Below, piece after piece: positions 27,462-36,941 of a stretch of 64,000 nucleotides of DNA. The notes under the pieces are model-generated. The model had not been told where the DNA came from. It searched no databases and was given only the letters and a program-made list of their open reading frames with translations. Source of the stretch: Kitasatospora mediocidica KCTC 9733. Lineage in GTDB: Bacteria > Actinomycetota > Actinomycetes > Streptomycetales > Streptomycetaceae. The stretch's first letter is position 1. Every line of letters starts with the position of its first letter. The translations under genes and the position numbers were made by a program. The DNA is taken from positions 186,001 to 250,000 of the forward strand of contig NZ_JQLN01000005.1 in assembly GCF_000744225.1 (NCBI RefSeq). Reading direction: 5' to 3'.

Positions 27462-28619
27462 TCAGCGCAGGCCGGTGGAGCGGCGCAGCGCCGCCTGGAG
27501 CAGCCGGTCGATCAGCTCGGAGTAGGGCACTCCGGTGGCCTCCCACATCTTCGGGTAGGCCGAGATCGGGGTGAAGCCGGGCATGGTGTTGATCTCGTTG
27601 ACGACCCAGCGGCCGTCGGTGAGCAGGAAGAAGTCGACCCGGGCCAGGCCCTCGCAGCTCAGCGCCTCGAAGGCGGCGACCGCCTGGCGGCGGATCTCGG
27701 CCGTCTCCTCGTCGGTCAGCCGCGCCGGGATCTGCACCTCGGACGAGTCGATGTACTTCGCCTCGAAGCTGTAGAAGTCGAAGCCGCCGCCGACCAGCAC
27801 CTCGGCCGGCACGCTGGCCCGCGGGCCGTCCTCGAACTCCAGGACGGCGCACTCGATCTCGCGCCCCTCCAGGCCCGCCTCGACGATCACCTTGGGGTCG
27901 TGCCGGCGGGCCTCGTCGATCGCGGCGTCCAGCTCGGCGAGGTCCTTGACCTTGCTGATCCCGATGCTGGAACCGGCCCGGCAGGGCTTGACGAAGACCG
28001 GCAGGCCCAGCGCGGCGATCCGCATCCGGGCCGCGGCGCGCCCCTGCTCGCTCTCCCAGTCCCGCGGGCGGACCATGGTGTACGGGCCGACGCCGATGCC
28101 GAAGGACTCCAGCACCCGCTTGGTGTACTCCTTGTCCATGCCGACCGCGCTGGCCAGCACGCCGGAGCCGACGTACGGCACCCCGGAGAGCTCCAACAGG
28201 CCCTGCAGCGTGCCGTCCTCGCCCCACGGGCCGTGCAGCAGCGGCAACACCACGTCGACCTCGCCGAGCACCTTCGGCGCGGCGCCGGGCTCGCTCCAGA
28301 CCACCTCGCGGGAGGCCGGGCTGGCGGGCAGGACGACCGCGCCGTCCGCCTGTTCGGCGATCTCGGCGACGTCCGGCAGCTTGCCGTCGGTGATGGAAAA
28401 CCGGGACAGCTCGTCGCTCACCAGGGCCCAGCGGCCCTCGTGGGTGATGCCGATCGGCAGCACGTCGTACTTCGTGCGGTCGATGGACTTCAGGACGCTG
28501 CCGGCCGTGGAGACCGAGATCGCGTGCTCGGAGCTACGGCCGCCGAAGACGACGGCGACGCGCGGCTTGCGGCCGGCGCCGGTGGCCTGCGGGTTCGGGG
28601 AGGTCGGTTCGATGCTCAT
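27462..28619 (-). CDS. ddl: D-alanine--D-alanine ligase
   Basis: A 385-residue ATP-grasp enzyme that makes D-Ala-D-Ala for peptidoglycan. It has VAVVFGGRSSEHAISVSTAGSVL near the N-terminus, then LPLLHGPWGEDGTLQG. PYVGSGVLASAVGMDKEYTKR holds the conserved substrate-binding Lys region. FVKPCRAGSSIGISKVKD is the ATP-binding loop, and CEGLARVDFFLLTDGRWVVNEINTMPGFTPIS holds the metal-binding Glu and Asn. Nothing shows a D-lactate-type change that I can judge by eye. It lies 95 bases downstream of gpsA in the same direction. Confidence 0.96.
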   Translation of the reverse strand: MSIEPTSPNPQATGAGRKPRVAVVFGGRSSEHAISVSTAGSVLKSIDRTKYDVLPIGITHEGRWALVSDELSRFSITDGKLPDVAEIAEQADGAVVLPASPASREVVWSEPGAAPKVLGEVDVVLPLLHGPWGEDGTLQGLLELSGVPYVGSGVLASAVGMDKEYTKRVLESFGIGVGPYTMVRPRDWESEQGRAAARMRIAALGLPVFVKPCRAGSSIGISKVKDLAELDAAIDEARRHDPKVIVEAGLEGREIECAVLEFEDGPRASVPAEVLVGGGFDFYSFEAKYIDSSEVQIPARLTDEETAEIRRQAVAAFEALSCEGLARVDFFLLTDGRWVVNEINTMPGFTPISAYPKMWEATGVPYSELIDRLLQAALRRSTGLR

Positions 28620-28714
28620 ATCGGATCTGAGACTACCGTGCGACTGGTTTGGTTCCCCGGTAGCGCGCCCGCTGTCGGCCCGACCGGCCCCGGCCGCCCG
28701 ATCGCGCCGCTCGC

Positions 28715-29716
28715 TCAGCGCCGCTCGGACTTCGCCGAGCGGGCCATCAGCCGGGTGAGCGCCTGCTGGGTGGGCCGGCCGTTGTGCACCACCTCCACCA
28801 CCGCCTCGACGATCGGCATGTCGACGCCGTTGCGCCAGGCCAGGTCCAGCACCGACTCGCAGGACTTCACGCCCTCCGCGGTCTGCCGGGTGGCCGCGAT
28901 GGCCTCCGCCAGCGACATCCCGCGGCCCAGGTTGGTGCCGAAGGTGTGGTTGCGGGAGAGCGGCGAGGAGCAGGTGGCCACCAGGTCGCCCATCCCGGCC
29001 AGCCCGGCGAAGGTCAGCGGGTCCGCGCCGAGCACCACGCCGAGCCGGGTGATCTCGGCCAGGCCGCGGGTCATCAGGGTGGCCTTGGTGTTGTCGCCCA
29101 GGCCCATCCCGTCGGCCATGCCGACCGCCAGGCCGATCACGTTCTTGACCGCGCCGCCCAGTTCGCAGCCGATCACGTCGGTGTTGGTGTACGGGCGGAA
29201 GTACGGCGTGTGGCAGGCCGCCTGGAGCCGCTGGGCGACCGACTCGTCGGCGCAGGCGACGACGGTCGCGGCCGGCTGGCGGTTGGCGATCTCGGGGGCC
29301 AGGTTGGGCCCGCTGACCACCGCGACCCGCTCCGGGCCGACGCCGGCCACCTCGCCGATCACCTCGCTCATCCGCTTGGCGGTGCCGAGTTCGATGCCCT
29401 TCATCAGGCTCACCAGGACGGTCCGCGGGTCGAGCAGCGGGGTCCAGGCCGCGAGGTTCTGCCGCAGGGTCTGCGAGGGCACCGCGAGCACCGCGAAGTC
29501 CGCGCCGGCCAGCGCGGCGGCCGCGTCGGTGGTGGCGCCCACGCTCGCCGGAAGCTTGAGGTCGGGCAGGTAGTCGGGGTTGACCCGGGTGGTGGCGATG
29601 GCGTCCACCAGCTCCTGGCGCCGGCCCCAGAGGGTCACCTCACACCCCGCGTCGGCCAGGATCATCGCGAAAGCGGTCCCCCAGGAACCGGTTCCCAAGA
29701 CTGCACAGCGGGTCAC
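28715..29716 (-). CDS. gpsA: NAD(P)-dependent glycerol-3-phosphate dehydrogenase
   Basis: A 333-residue enzyme that reduces dihydroxyacetone phosphate to sn-glycerol 3-phosphate for phospholipid synthesis. The N-terminal nucleotide-binding motif is [21 protein letters not shown], then [17 protein letters not shown] and [38 protein letters not shown] carries the catalytic Lys, and [12 protein letters not shown] is near the C-terminus. GTG at 29716 overlaps the stop codon of the acyltransferase gene by four bases, a translational coupling signal. The two products act in order: glycerol 3-phosphate is the acceptor for acylation. Confidence 0.96.
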   Translation of the reverse strand: MTRCAVLGTGSWGTAFAMILADAGCEVTLWGRRQELVDAIATTRVNPDYLPDLKLPASVGATTDAAAALAGADFAVLAVPSQTLRQNLAAWTPLLDPRTVLVSLMKGIELGTAKRMSEVIGEVAGVGPERVAVVSGPNLAPEIANRQPAATVVACADESVAQRLQAACHTPYFRPYTNTDVIGCELGGAVKNVIGLAVGMADGMGLGDNTKATLMTRGLAEITRLGVVLGADPLTFAGLAGMGDLVATCSSPLSRNHTFGTNLGRGMSLAEAIAATRQTAEGVKSCESVLDLAWRNGVDMPIVEAVVEVVHNGRPTQQALTRLMARSAKSERR

Positions 29717-30537
29717 TTGGCGGACTCCTCGTCGGTGGTGACGGCGCGGTCGCGCCGGTCGGCGGCGGCCTGGCCGCGGGCCGCGGAGGCCCGGCGCATG
29801 TCGAAGCGCTCGGTGGGCGGCTGCTCGCCGCGGATGCCGGCCAGCACCTCGGTGATGGCCGTCATGATGTCCTCGGTGGCCTCGCGCAGCACCTGCGCGG
29901 TGATCTCCCGGCCCTGATACCTGCTCAGGTCCACCGGCGGACCGGCCACCACCTGCACCCGGTGCCGGGGGAAGAGGCTGAGTCTGGCCTTGCCCTTGCC
30001 GCGCCCGCCGTAGCCGTACGGCGGGACGATCTCGTGCGCTCCCCAGTGCGCCACCGGGATGACCGGCGCGCCGGTCATCAGGGCGACCCGGGCCGCGCCG
30101 CTCTTGCCGGTCATCGGCCACAGGTCGGGGTCCCGGGTGAGCGTGCCCTCCGGGTAGAACTGCACGACCTGGCCGTGGTTGACGGCGTCGATGGCGGCGC
30201 GGAACGCCTTCGCGGCGTCGGTGGAGTCGCGGTAGACCGGGATCTGGCCGGTCTTGCGGAGCATGAATCCGATGAACGGCACGGAGAAGACCGCCGACTT
30301 GCCGAGCATCCGCGGCGGGCGGCCGCTGTTGTACTGGAAGTGCGCGTAGATCAGCGGGTCGATCACCGAGTTGTGGTTCACCACCGTCAGGAAGCCGCCT
30401 TCCTTGGGGAAGTGCTCCCAGCCACGCCATTCGGGCTTCACCAGTGCGGTCGTCACCGGTTTCACCAGGACCGCGGCGAAGCGGTACCAGATTCCGTAGT
30501 CCGCGTTGCCGAAACTGGCGTACGAGCGGCGGGCCAC
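29713..30537 (-). CDS. 1-acylglycerol-3-phosphate O-acyltransferase (PlsC-like)
   Basis: A 274-residue membrane-associated acyltransferase of phospholipid synthesis. The catalytic box is NHNSVIDPL, an H-x4-D motif with NHNSVID rather than the commoner NHxSxxD spelling. [27 protein letters not shown] is the acceptor-binding block, and [15 protein letters not shown] follows. The C-terminus is charged and probably disordered. GTG at 30537 ([20 protein letters not shown]) has GAGGAGG seven bases upstream; the track of open codons extends further without support. It overlaps gpsA by four bases. Confidence 0.9.
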   Translation of the reverse strand: MARRSYASFGNADYGIWYRFAAVLVKPVTTALVKPEWRGWEHFPKEGGFLTVVNHNSVIDPLIYAHFQYNSGRPPRMLGKSAVFSVPFIGFMLRKTGQIPVYRDSTDAAKAFRAAIDAVNHGQVVQFYPEGTLTRDPDLWPMTGKSGAARVALMTGAPVIPVAHWGAHEIVPPYGYGGRGKGKARLSLFPRHRVQVVAGPPVDLSRYQGREITAQVLREATEDIMTAITEVLAGIRGEQPPTERFDMRRASAARGQAAADRRDRAVTTDEESAK

Positions 30538-30580
30538 CCCAGGTCCTCCTCGTGTGGTGCGGCACGTGGGGTGCCGCAGC

Positions 30581-30612
30581 TGTCGGTATCTCGGTCTGTC
30601 GGTATGTCGGTC
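30581..30612. repeat. 16-base tandem repeat in the divergent plsC-like/cofC region
   Basis: TGTCGGTATCTCGGTC (30581-30596) is followed directly by TGTCGGTATGTCGGTC (30597-30612), identical at 15 of 16 positions. It lies between two divergent starts and may be an operator or simply slipped-strand duplication. Confidence 0.6.
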
Positions 30613-30723
30613 CGGGTCGCCCCGGCAGGGTCTCCAGCAGGTCCGGCACAAGTGACCAACAGCACGTCACACCCCGCGGGGCTGTCTGGCGCGGACTCCC
30701 GGACCGGCGCCAGAATGGCGCGG

Positions 30724-31428
30724 ATGACCCAGCACACCGTACGCCCAGTCTCCCCCGCCGCGCGGGGCCGGTCGTCCGGCTGGTCGCTGATCGTGCCGGT
30801 GAAGGCGCTCGCGCGGGCCAAGACCCGGCTGGGTGAGTACGCGGGCGAACAGCGCGCGGAACTCGCGCTGGCGTTCGCGCTGGACACCGTGACGGCCGCG
30901 CTGAACTGCCCTGCCGTCGGCCGGGTCCTGGTGGTCTGCGACGACCCGCTGGCGGGGCCGCTGCTGGCCCGGCTCGGCGCCGTGCTGGTGACCGACGAGC
31001 CCGGTGGCGGGCTCAACCCCGCACTGGCGCACGGCGCAGCACGCGCGCGGGTGCTGGCCCCCGACGCGCCCCTCGCCGCACTCTCCGCCGACCTGCCGGC
31101 GCTGCGGCCGGACGAACTGGCGCGGGTGCTGGCGTCGGTACCCGCGCCCGGGCGCGCCTTTCTGGCCGACTCCCCCGGCATCGGCACCACGCTGCTGGCC
31201 TGTTCCCCCGGCCACCCGCTGGAACCGGCCTTCGGCGGCGCCTCCCGGGCCCGTCACACGGCGGGCGGGGCGCTCGAACTCGCGCTCCTCGACGTCCCGT
31301 CCGTCCGCCGCGACGTGGACACCGCGGCCGACCTCGCCGAGGCGCTGCGCCTGGGCGTCGGCCGCTGCACCGCGGCGGTGGCGGCGGTGCTGGGATCCGA
31401 ACTGCCCGCTGTCGGTGGAGCGGTCTAA
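30724..31428 (+). CDS. cofC: 2-phospho-L-lactate/phosphoenolpyruvate guanylyltransferase CofC
   Basis: A 234-residue nucleotidyltransferase that activates phospholactate or phosphoenolpyruvate with GTP in coenzyme F420 synthesis. The N-terminal [19 protein letters not shown] is the nucleotide-binding stretch. [37 protein letters not shown] and [20 protein letters not shown] follow, then [17 protein letters not shown] at 30724 is used; ATG at 30715 is in the same frame and equally possible. Other F420 genes are not in this window. The small gene at 31438 starts nine bases downstream. Confidence 0.9.
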   Translation: MTQHTVRPVSPAARGRSSGWSLIVPVKALARAKTRLGEYAGEQRAELALAFALDTVTAALNCPAVGRVLVVCDDPLAGPLLARLGAVLVTDEPGGGLNPALAHGAARARVLAPDAPLAALSADLPALRPDELARVLASVPAPGRAFLADSPGIGTTLLACSPGHPLEPAFGGASRARHTAGGALELALLDVPSVRRDVDTAADLAEALRLGVGRCTAAVAAVLGSELPAVGGAV

Positions 31429-31437
31429 GCTGACGGC

Positions 31438-31656
31438 ATGCAGGCCACCGCGTTCACTTACGACTCCGAGACCCGGTCCGGCTCCGTGCTGCTGGACGAC
31501 GGCACCGCGGTGCCCTTCGACGCCGCCGCGTTCGACGCGGGGGGCCTGCGGCTGCTGCGGCCCGGGCAGCGGGTGCGGATTCGCACCGAGGGGGCGGGCG
31601 AGGCCCGTCGGGTGGTCTTCGTGACGCTGCAGACCTTCGCCGACCCGGGCGCCTGA
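31438..31656 (+). CDS. Small beta-rich protein, cold-shock/OB-fold-like
   Basis: A 72-residue cytoplasmic protein starting MQATAFTYDSETRSGSVLLDDG. Alternating hydrophobic and charged segments with RPGQRVRIRTEG resemble the five-strand barrel of cold-shock-type OB folds, but the RNP motifs of true cold-shock proteins are not clear. Streptomycetes often have such a gene beside cofC. It is probably in an operon with cofC, nine bases apart, and ends at a very strong terminator. Function unknown. Confidence 0.7.
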   Translation: MQATAFTYDSETRSGSVLLDDGTAVPFDAAAFDAGGLRLLRPGQRVRIRTEGAGEARRVVFVTLQTFADPGA

Positions 31657-31670
31657 CAGCCGACTTACGA

Positions 31671-31723
31671 CACAGCCGCGGCGGCCCGCTCCCCAGTCTG
31701 GGAAGCGGGCCGCCGCGGCTGTG
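31671..31723. terminator. Strong bidirectional terminator between the small gene and hupS
   Basis: CACAGCCGCGGCGGCCCGCT (31671-31690) pairs perfectly with the 20-base arm at 31704-31723. The inner CCCAG and CTGGG extend the stem further. It lies between two convergent genes. Confidence 0.9.
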
Positions 31724-31770
31724 CGCGGTCCTGGCGGACCGCAGAAGGAGCAGACTGCGTCTGTTCCCGC

Positions 31771-32457
31771 TTACTTCGAGGCCGTCTTGCGCGCCGTGGT
31801 CTTGCGCGTGGCGGTCTTCTTGGCCGGCGCGGTCTTCTTGACCGCGGCAGCCTTCTTCGCGACCGTCGCCGTGGCCTTCTTGGCGGTGGCGGTGGTCTTC
31901 TTGGCCGCCGTCGCCTTGCTGGCGGTGGCGGTGGTCTTCTTGGCCGCCGTGGCGGTCTTCTTGACCGGGGTCGCCTTCTTCGCGACAGCGGCCTTCTTCG
32001 CCGCGGTCGCGGTGGTCTTCTTGGCCGCGGTCTTCTTGACCGGAGCGGCCGCCTCGGCGGCAGCGGCGGACGCGACGCGCTTGGTGGCGGCGCGCTTCAC
32101 GGCGGCGGTGGTGCCGCTCTTGCCCGGGGTCAGCGAGCCCTTGGGGGCCTTCTTGACCGAGGGACCGTCCTTGGGCAGCTTCTTGCTGCCGCTGACCAGG
32201 TCCTTGAAGCCCTGACCCGGGCGGAAGCGCGGCACGGAGGTCTTCTTGACCTTGACCTTCTCGCCGGTCTGCGGGTTACGGGCGAAGCGCGCGGAGCGCT
32301 CCACCTTCTCGAAAGTGCCGAAGCCCGTGACCGACACCCGGTCACCGGCCACGACGGCACGCACCATGGTGTCGAGCACTGCGTCGACGGCCTCTGCGGC
32401 AGCCTTGCGACCACCCAGCTGCTCGGCCACCGCTTCGACAAGCTGAGCCTTGTTCAC
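31771..32457 (-). CDS. hupS: HU-family DNA-binding protein HupS with Lys/Ala-rich tail
   Basis: A 228-residue nucleoid protein. Residues 1-90 are a normal HU fold: MNKAQLVEAVAEQLGGRKAA, VTGFGTFEKVERSARFARNPQTGEKV and the DNA-binding arm tip VPRFRPGQGFKDLV. The remaining 130 residues are a histone-H1-like tail of KKTTATAKKA-type repeats, typical of actinobacterial HupS/Hlp proteins, which compact DNA and act in spores. GTG at 32457 is the standard start (V-N-K-A-Q-L). A candidate promoter lies 50 to 80 bases upstream. This is the tailed paralogue, not the short HupA form. Confidence 0.95.
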   Translation of the reverse strand: MNKAQLVEAVAEQLGGRKAAAEAVDAVLDTMVRAVVAGDRVSVTGFGTFEKVERSARFARNPQTGEKVKVKKTSVPRFRPGQGFKDLVSGSKKLPKDGPSVKKAPKGSLTPGKSGTTAAVKRAATKRVASAAAAEAAAPVKKTAAKKTTATAAKKAAVAKKATPVKKTATAAKKTTATASKATAAKKTTATAKKATATVAKKAAAVKKTAPAKKTATRKTTARKTASK

Positions 32458-32507
32458 GTCTTCCCCTTCAGAAACGGGCGCCGGATGATTCCATCCGTTC
32501 AATTCGC

Positions 32508-32536
32508 ACGTTAGGCATCTATTTGCGGACTTTCAA
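32508..32536 (-). promoter_or_regulatory. Candidate hupS promoter
   Basis: On the minus strand TTGAAA (32531-32536) and TAACGT (32508-32513) are 17 bases apart, close to a housekeeping promoter. Transcription would start about 45 bases before the GTG. The region is AT-rich for this genome. Confidence 0.6.
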
Positions 32537-32590
32537 TTACCAAACGCGCGAATCACCCTAGTGTCGCAATGGATTTGCGCGTCTGCGACC

Positions 32591-32938
32591 TCAGTGGACG
32601 GGCGGACGCCCCTCGTCGAGGTCCTGCACAAAGCGACTCAACCGCCGCGCCGCCTCCGGGAGATCGCGCTTGGCGGTCTCGGTGACGATCAACAGCTGTC
32701 GGGTGAGAGCGGTCTTTGCGTCATCAGACGCATGCAGCGAGTACACGCGGGCGTGAGCCTGCTTCAACCGCTCTGCCACTAGCGCGTAGAGCGCTGCGAC
32801 TTCCGGGTCGTCCGGTCCCTCATCGGCTGAGGTGTCGACGTCCGGCCGATCGTCAATTCGACTCTCGACCTCCGGGGCCACGAACTCCGTTGACGCGGGA
32901 TCGCTGCCCGCGTACGGAGGTTCATGGTGCCGGTGCAT
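32591..32938 (-). CDS. Conserved hypothetical protein
   Basis: A 115-residue acidic cytoplasmic protein: MHRHHEPPYAGSDPASTEF, an Asp/Glu-rich linker, then a predicted helical bundle (EVAALYALVAERLKQAHARVYSL, TRQLLIVTETAKRDLPEAARRLSRFVQDLDEG). I do not recognise the family. ATG at 32938 is chosen since the product becomes coherent there; the frame runs further upstream without support. It lies between leuD and hupS, as a hypothetical gene often does in streptomycetes. Confidence 0.7.
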   Translation of the reverse strand: MHRHHEPPYAGSDPASTEFVAPEVESRIDDRPDVDTSADEGPDDPEVAALYALVAERLKQAHARVYSLHASDDAKTALTRQLLIVTETAKRDLPEAARRLSRFVQDLDEGRPPVH

Positions 32939-33026
32939 GCTCTGATTGTGCCATCCGTCCGGACTTGCGACGCGCCGGGGTTTATCCCCGGCACACGCGA
33001 GGGCCAAACCGACCCCCCTCAACGAC

Positions 33027-33061
33027 GATGGCCCGCCCCCCCAACGGGGAGACGGGCCATC
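33027..33061 (-). terminator. Terminator after leuD
   Basis: GATGGCCCG (33027-33035) pairs with CGGGCCATC (33053-33061), 26 bases beyond the leuD stop codon. Confidence 0.7.
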
Positions 33062-33086
33062 CGGCACGGCGTCAGAAAGCGAGTGC

Positions 33087-33683
33087 TCAGAGCACCGGCA
33101 GCGTACGCGGCTTGAAGGTCGGCCGGGTCTGTTCGAACACCGTGATGTCATCAGCGTTCTGCAGAGTGATGCTGATGTCGTCCAGGCCGTTCAGCAGCCT
33201 CCAACGGACGTTCTCATCCAACTCGAAGGAAGCCGCAATACCCTCGGCACGCACCTCGCGAGCCTCCAGGTCAACGGTCACCTCGGCGCTCGGATCGGCC
33301 TCGGTCAGCGCCAGGATCCGCTCCACCGTCTCGGCCGGCAACACCACGGTGAGCAGGCCGTTCTTCAGGGAGTTGCCCCGGAAGATGTCGGCGAAACGCG
33401 AGGAGATCACGGCCTGGAAACCGTAGTTCTGCAGTGCCCAGACGGCGTGCTCGCGGGACGAGCCGGTACCGAACTCCGGGCCCGTCACCAGGACCGTGGC
33501 GCCGCTGCGCTCGGGCTGGTTGAGAATGAACTCCGGGTCCTTGCGCCAGGCCTCGAACAGCCCGCCCTCGAAGCCCGAACGGGTCACCTTCTTCAACCAG
33601 TGCGCCGGGATGATCTGGTCGGTGTCGACGTTGCTGCGGCGCAGCGGAACGGCCCGGCCGGTGTGGGTGGTGAACTTCTCCAT
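33087..33683 (-). CDS. leuD: 3-isopropylmalate dehydratase small subunit
   Basis: This 198-residue subunit pairs with LeuC to isomerise 2- and 3-isopropylmalate in leucine synthesis. It starts [58 protein letters not shown], the swivelling-domain signature with the substrate-binding SSRE-type loop, follows. Length is typical. It begins six bases after leuC and is surely co-transcribed. Confidence 0.97.
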   Translation of the reverse strand: MEKFTTHTGRAVPLRRSNVDTDQIIPAHWLKKVTRSGFEGGLFEAWRKDPEFILNQPERSGATVLVTGPEFGTGSSREHAVWALQNYGFQAVISSRFADIFRGNSLKNGLLTVVLPAETVERILALTEADPSAEVTVDLEAREVRAEGIAASFELDENVRWRLLNGLDDISITLQNADDITVFEQTRPTFKPRTLPVL

Positions 33684-33689
33684 GACGCG

Positions 33690-35111
<1,422 letters not shown>

Positions 35112-35310
35112 CGCATTCCCTCCAGCCGGCCGCTCTGCCGGCCTTCTCGTGTAGTCGAGGTCACTTTCCGTGGCGCCCTAGACGGGGCTCGCTTACGGCG
35201 ACCCGCACGCCGGATCGGTATCCCAGGCGCCGACCGCGTGGCAGCTGGCACCGCGCGGCCCGTACCGGGGGTGTCTCCCGGGCTGCTCCATCCAGAGTGG
35301 CGCTTTTCCC

Positions 35311-35343
35311 GCGAGATTGAACTTGCGTCTCGCAGATTGAGAC
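35311..35343. promoter_or_regulatory. Candidate NdgR operator between leuC and ndgR
   Basis: AGATTGA occurs at 35314-35320 and again at 35334-35340, exactly 20 bases or two helical turns apart. The second copy lies within GTCTC-N7-GAGAC (35327-35343). This is 15 to 47 bases before the ndgR start. NdgR is known to bind the leuC-ndgR intergenic region in S. coelicolor; the exact site here is inferred. Confidence 0.5.
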
Positions 35344-35357
35344 TGCAGTATCGGGGT

Positions 35358-36071
35358 ATGGACAACTCTAGCGGCGTCGGCGTTCTCGACAAGGCCGCTC
35401 TGGTGCTCAGCGCACTGGAGTCGGGCCCCGCCACGTTGGCGGGGCTGGTCGCCGCCACCGGTCTGGCGCGGCCCACGGCCCATCGTCTCGCCGTCGCACT
35501 CGAACACCACCGCCTGGTCACCAGGGACATGCAGGGCCGCTTCATCCTCGGCCCCCGACTCCCCGAACTCTCCGCCGCGGCGGGCGAGGACCGGTTGCTC
35601 GCCACCGCGGGCCCGGTCCTGACCCACCTGCGCGATGTCACCGGCGAGAGCGCACAGCTCTACCGCCGGCAGGGCGAGATGCGCATCTGCGTCGCCGCCG
35701 CCGAGCGTCTCTCCGGCCTGCGCGACACCGTCCCGGTCGGCAGCACCCTGCCGATGAAGGCCGGTTCCGCCGCCCAGGTCCTGCTCGCCTGGGAGGAGCC
35801 CGAACGGCTCCACCGCGGGCTCCAGGGCGCCCGCTTCACCGCAACCGCGCTGAGCGGCGTCAGGCGCCGCGGCTGGGCCCAGTCGATCGGCGAGCGGGAG
35901 CCGGGCGTCGCGTCCGTCTCCGCGCCCGTCCGCGGCCCCTCCAACCGCGTGGTGGCCGCCGTCTCGGTCTCCGGCCCCATCGAGCGGCTGACCCGCCACC
36001 CGGGCCGCATGCACGCCCAGGCCATCATCGAAGCCGCCAACCGCCTCACCGAAGCGCTGCGCCGCGGCTGA
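35358..36071 (+). CDS. ndgR: IclR-family regulator NdgR
   Basis: A 237-residue regulator. The winged HTH lies at about residues 8-65 (VLDKAALVLSALESGPATLAGLVAATGLARPTAHRLAVALE). The effector domain follows, with ESAQLYRRQGEMRICVAAAERLSGLRDTVPVGSTLPMKAGSAAQVLL and RGWAQSIGEREPGVASVSAPVR. NdgR in Streptomyces controls leucine, isoleucine and sulfur amino-acid genes. ATG at 35358 is close to promoter-like sequence, so the mRNA may have almost no leader. Divergence from leuCD fits direct regulation of both. Confidence 0.95.
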   Translation: MDNSSGVGVLDKAALVLSALESGPATLAGLVAATGLARPTAHRLAVALEHHRLVTRDMQGRFILGPRLPELSAAAGEDRLLATAGPVLTHLRDVTGESAQLYRRQGEMRICVAAAERLSGLRDTVPVGSTLPMKAGSAAQVLLAWEEPERLHRGLQGARFTATALSGVRRRGWAQSIGEREPGVASVSAPVRGPSNRVVAAVSVSGPIERLTRHPGRMHAQAIIEAANRLTEALRRG

Positions 36072-36073
36072 GA

Positions 36074-36139
36074 AAACCCGAAAAGCGCGTCGGCCCGCCC
36101 CGGAAATGGGGCGGGCCGACGTGCTTTTCGGGTTTGCGT
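36074..36139 (+). terminator. Very long ndgR terminator hairpin
   Basis: A 28-base stem (36074-36101 with 36108-36135) with one G-U wobble and loop GGAAAT. The stem includes AAACCCGAAAAGC and GCTTTTCGGGTTT. It begins two bases after the ndgR stop codon. Confidence 0.9.
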
Positions 36140-36151
36140 ACGAGAGATCCC

Positions 36152-36183
36152 GGAAAACAAAAAACCCCCCGGTGACCGGGGGG
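36152..36183 (-). terminator. Terminator of the tRNA cluster
   Basis: CCCCCCGG (36165-36172) pairs with CCGGGGGG (36176-36183). Read on the minus strand it is followed by GTTTTTTGTTTTCC, a classical U run, just after the last tRNA. Confidence 0.92.
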
Positions 36184-36190
36184 ACCTCAC

Positions 36191-36265
36191 TGGCTGGGGT
36201 ACCAGGACTCGAACCTAGACTAAATGAACCAGAATCACTCGTGCTGCCAATTACACCATACCCCA
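36191..36265 (-). tRNA. tRNA-Gln (anticodon CTG)
   Basis: Read on the minus strand, the acceptor arm TGGGGTA pairs with TACCCCA, and the anticodon arm shows TTCTGGT with CTG. The T arm is AGGTTCGAGTCCT. The 3' CCA is encoded (36191-36193). It is the last gene of the five-tRNA cluster. Actinomycetes lack glutaminyl-tRNA synthetase, so this tRNA is first charged with glutamate by GltX and then amidated by GatCAB. Confidence 0.95.
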
Positions 36266-36312
36266 AAAAAGCACTCGGCCAATGGGACACAGCCCACCGG
36301 CCTACCTGCTCG

Positions 36313-36385
36313 TACCCCCGACCGGATTCGAACCGGCGCTACTGCCGTGAGAGGGCAGCGTGCTAGGCCGCTACACAACGGGGGC
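36313..36385 (-). tRNA. tRNA-Glu (anticodon CTC), copy 1
   Basis: A 73-base cloverleaf with acceptor GCCCCCG/CGGGGGT, anticodon loop CCCTCTCACGG giving CTC, and T arm CCGGTTCGAATCCGG. CCA is not encoded. It is identical in the body to the two copies upstream in the transcript. Confidence 0.95.
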
Positions 36386-36470
36386 AAACCTGGTGATCCA
36401 GCTTCGCCGCCTCCGGGCCTGGCCACCCCCGTCGGGGGAAGCAGCACCGGATGGTGACTGATGAAGGATC

Positions 36471-36546
36471 TGGTACCCCCGACCGGATTCGAACCGGCGC
36501 TACTGCCGTGAGAGGGCAGCGTGCTAGGCCGCTACACAACGGGGGC
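36471..36546 (-). tRNA. tRNA-Glu (anticodon CTC), copy 2
   Basis: The same 73-base tRNA as the copies on either side, with an encoded 3' CCA (36471-36473). The spacer to copy 1 is 85 bases. Confidence 0.95.
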
Positions 36547-36574
36547 TCAACCATATGCAATTACAGGAACTGCG

Positions 36575-36647
36575 TACCCCCGACCGGATTCGAACCGGCG
36601 CTACTGCCGTGAGAGGGCAGCGTGCTAGGCCGCTACACAACGGGGGC
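36575..36647 (-). tRNA. tRNA-Glu (anticodon CTC), copy 3
   Basis: The same 73-base tRNA-Glu; CCA is not encoded. It is separated from copy 2 by 28 bases and from the first tRNA-Gln by 20 bases. Confidence 0.95.
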
Positions 36648-36667
36648 TTGCGATACAACGTACTGCG

Positions 36668-36739
36668 CTGGGGTACCAGGACTCGAACCTAGACTAAATG
36701 AACCAGAATCACTCGTGCTGCCAATTACACCATACCCCA
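36668..36739 (-). tRNA. tRNA-Gln (anticodon CTG), first in cluster
   Basis: The body is identical to the tRNA-Gln at 36191, here without an encoded CCA. It is the first gene of the cluster, about 100 bases after a candidate promoter. Confidence 0.95.
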
Positions 36740-36843
36740 TCAAAACACAACCTCTTGCGAGGCCCTGCTCGATGCTTGCGCCTTTGCGGATCTTGGTGAG
36801 GCTTCTGGTCCCTCTCCGTGCCCTACTGGGCGGCGCAGAAAGA

Positions 36844-36872
36844 ACATTACCCGACGCCTGCCCCCGCTCCAA
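36844..36872 (-). promoter_or_regulatory. Candidate promoter of the tRNA cluster
   Basis: On the minus strand TTGGAG (36867-36872) and TAATGT (36844-36849) are 17 bases apart. It is placed between the gltX terminator and the first tRNA-Gln and would give all five tRNAs as one transcript. Confidence 0.6.
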
Positions 36873-36896
36873 AATCGATAACCGCAGGCAGGCCGT

Positions 36897-36932
36897 CGGC
36901 CTGGTCACAGCAGGTGCGCCGCGACCAGGCCG
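36897..36932 (-). terminator. gltX terminator
   Basis: CGGCCTGGTC (36897-36906) pairs with GACCAGGCCG (36923-36932), ten bases after the gltX stop codon. Confidence 0.75.
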
Positions 36933-36941
36933 CAGACCGGG

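Noticed and set aside
36313..36647. Three identical direct repeats of 73 bases with similar spacing, resembling a repeat array
   Set aside because: They fold as tRNA-Glu genes with intact anticodon and T arms; not CRISPR.
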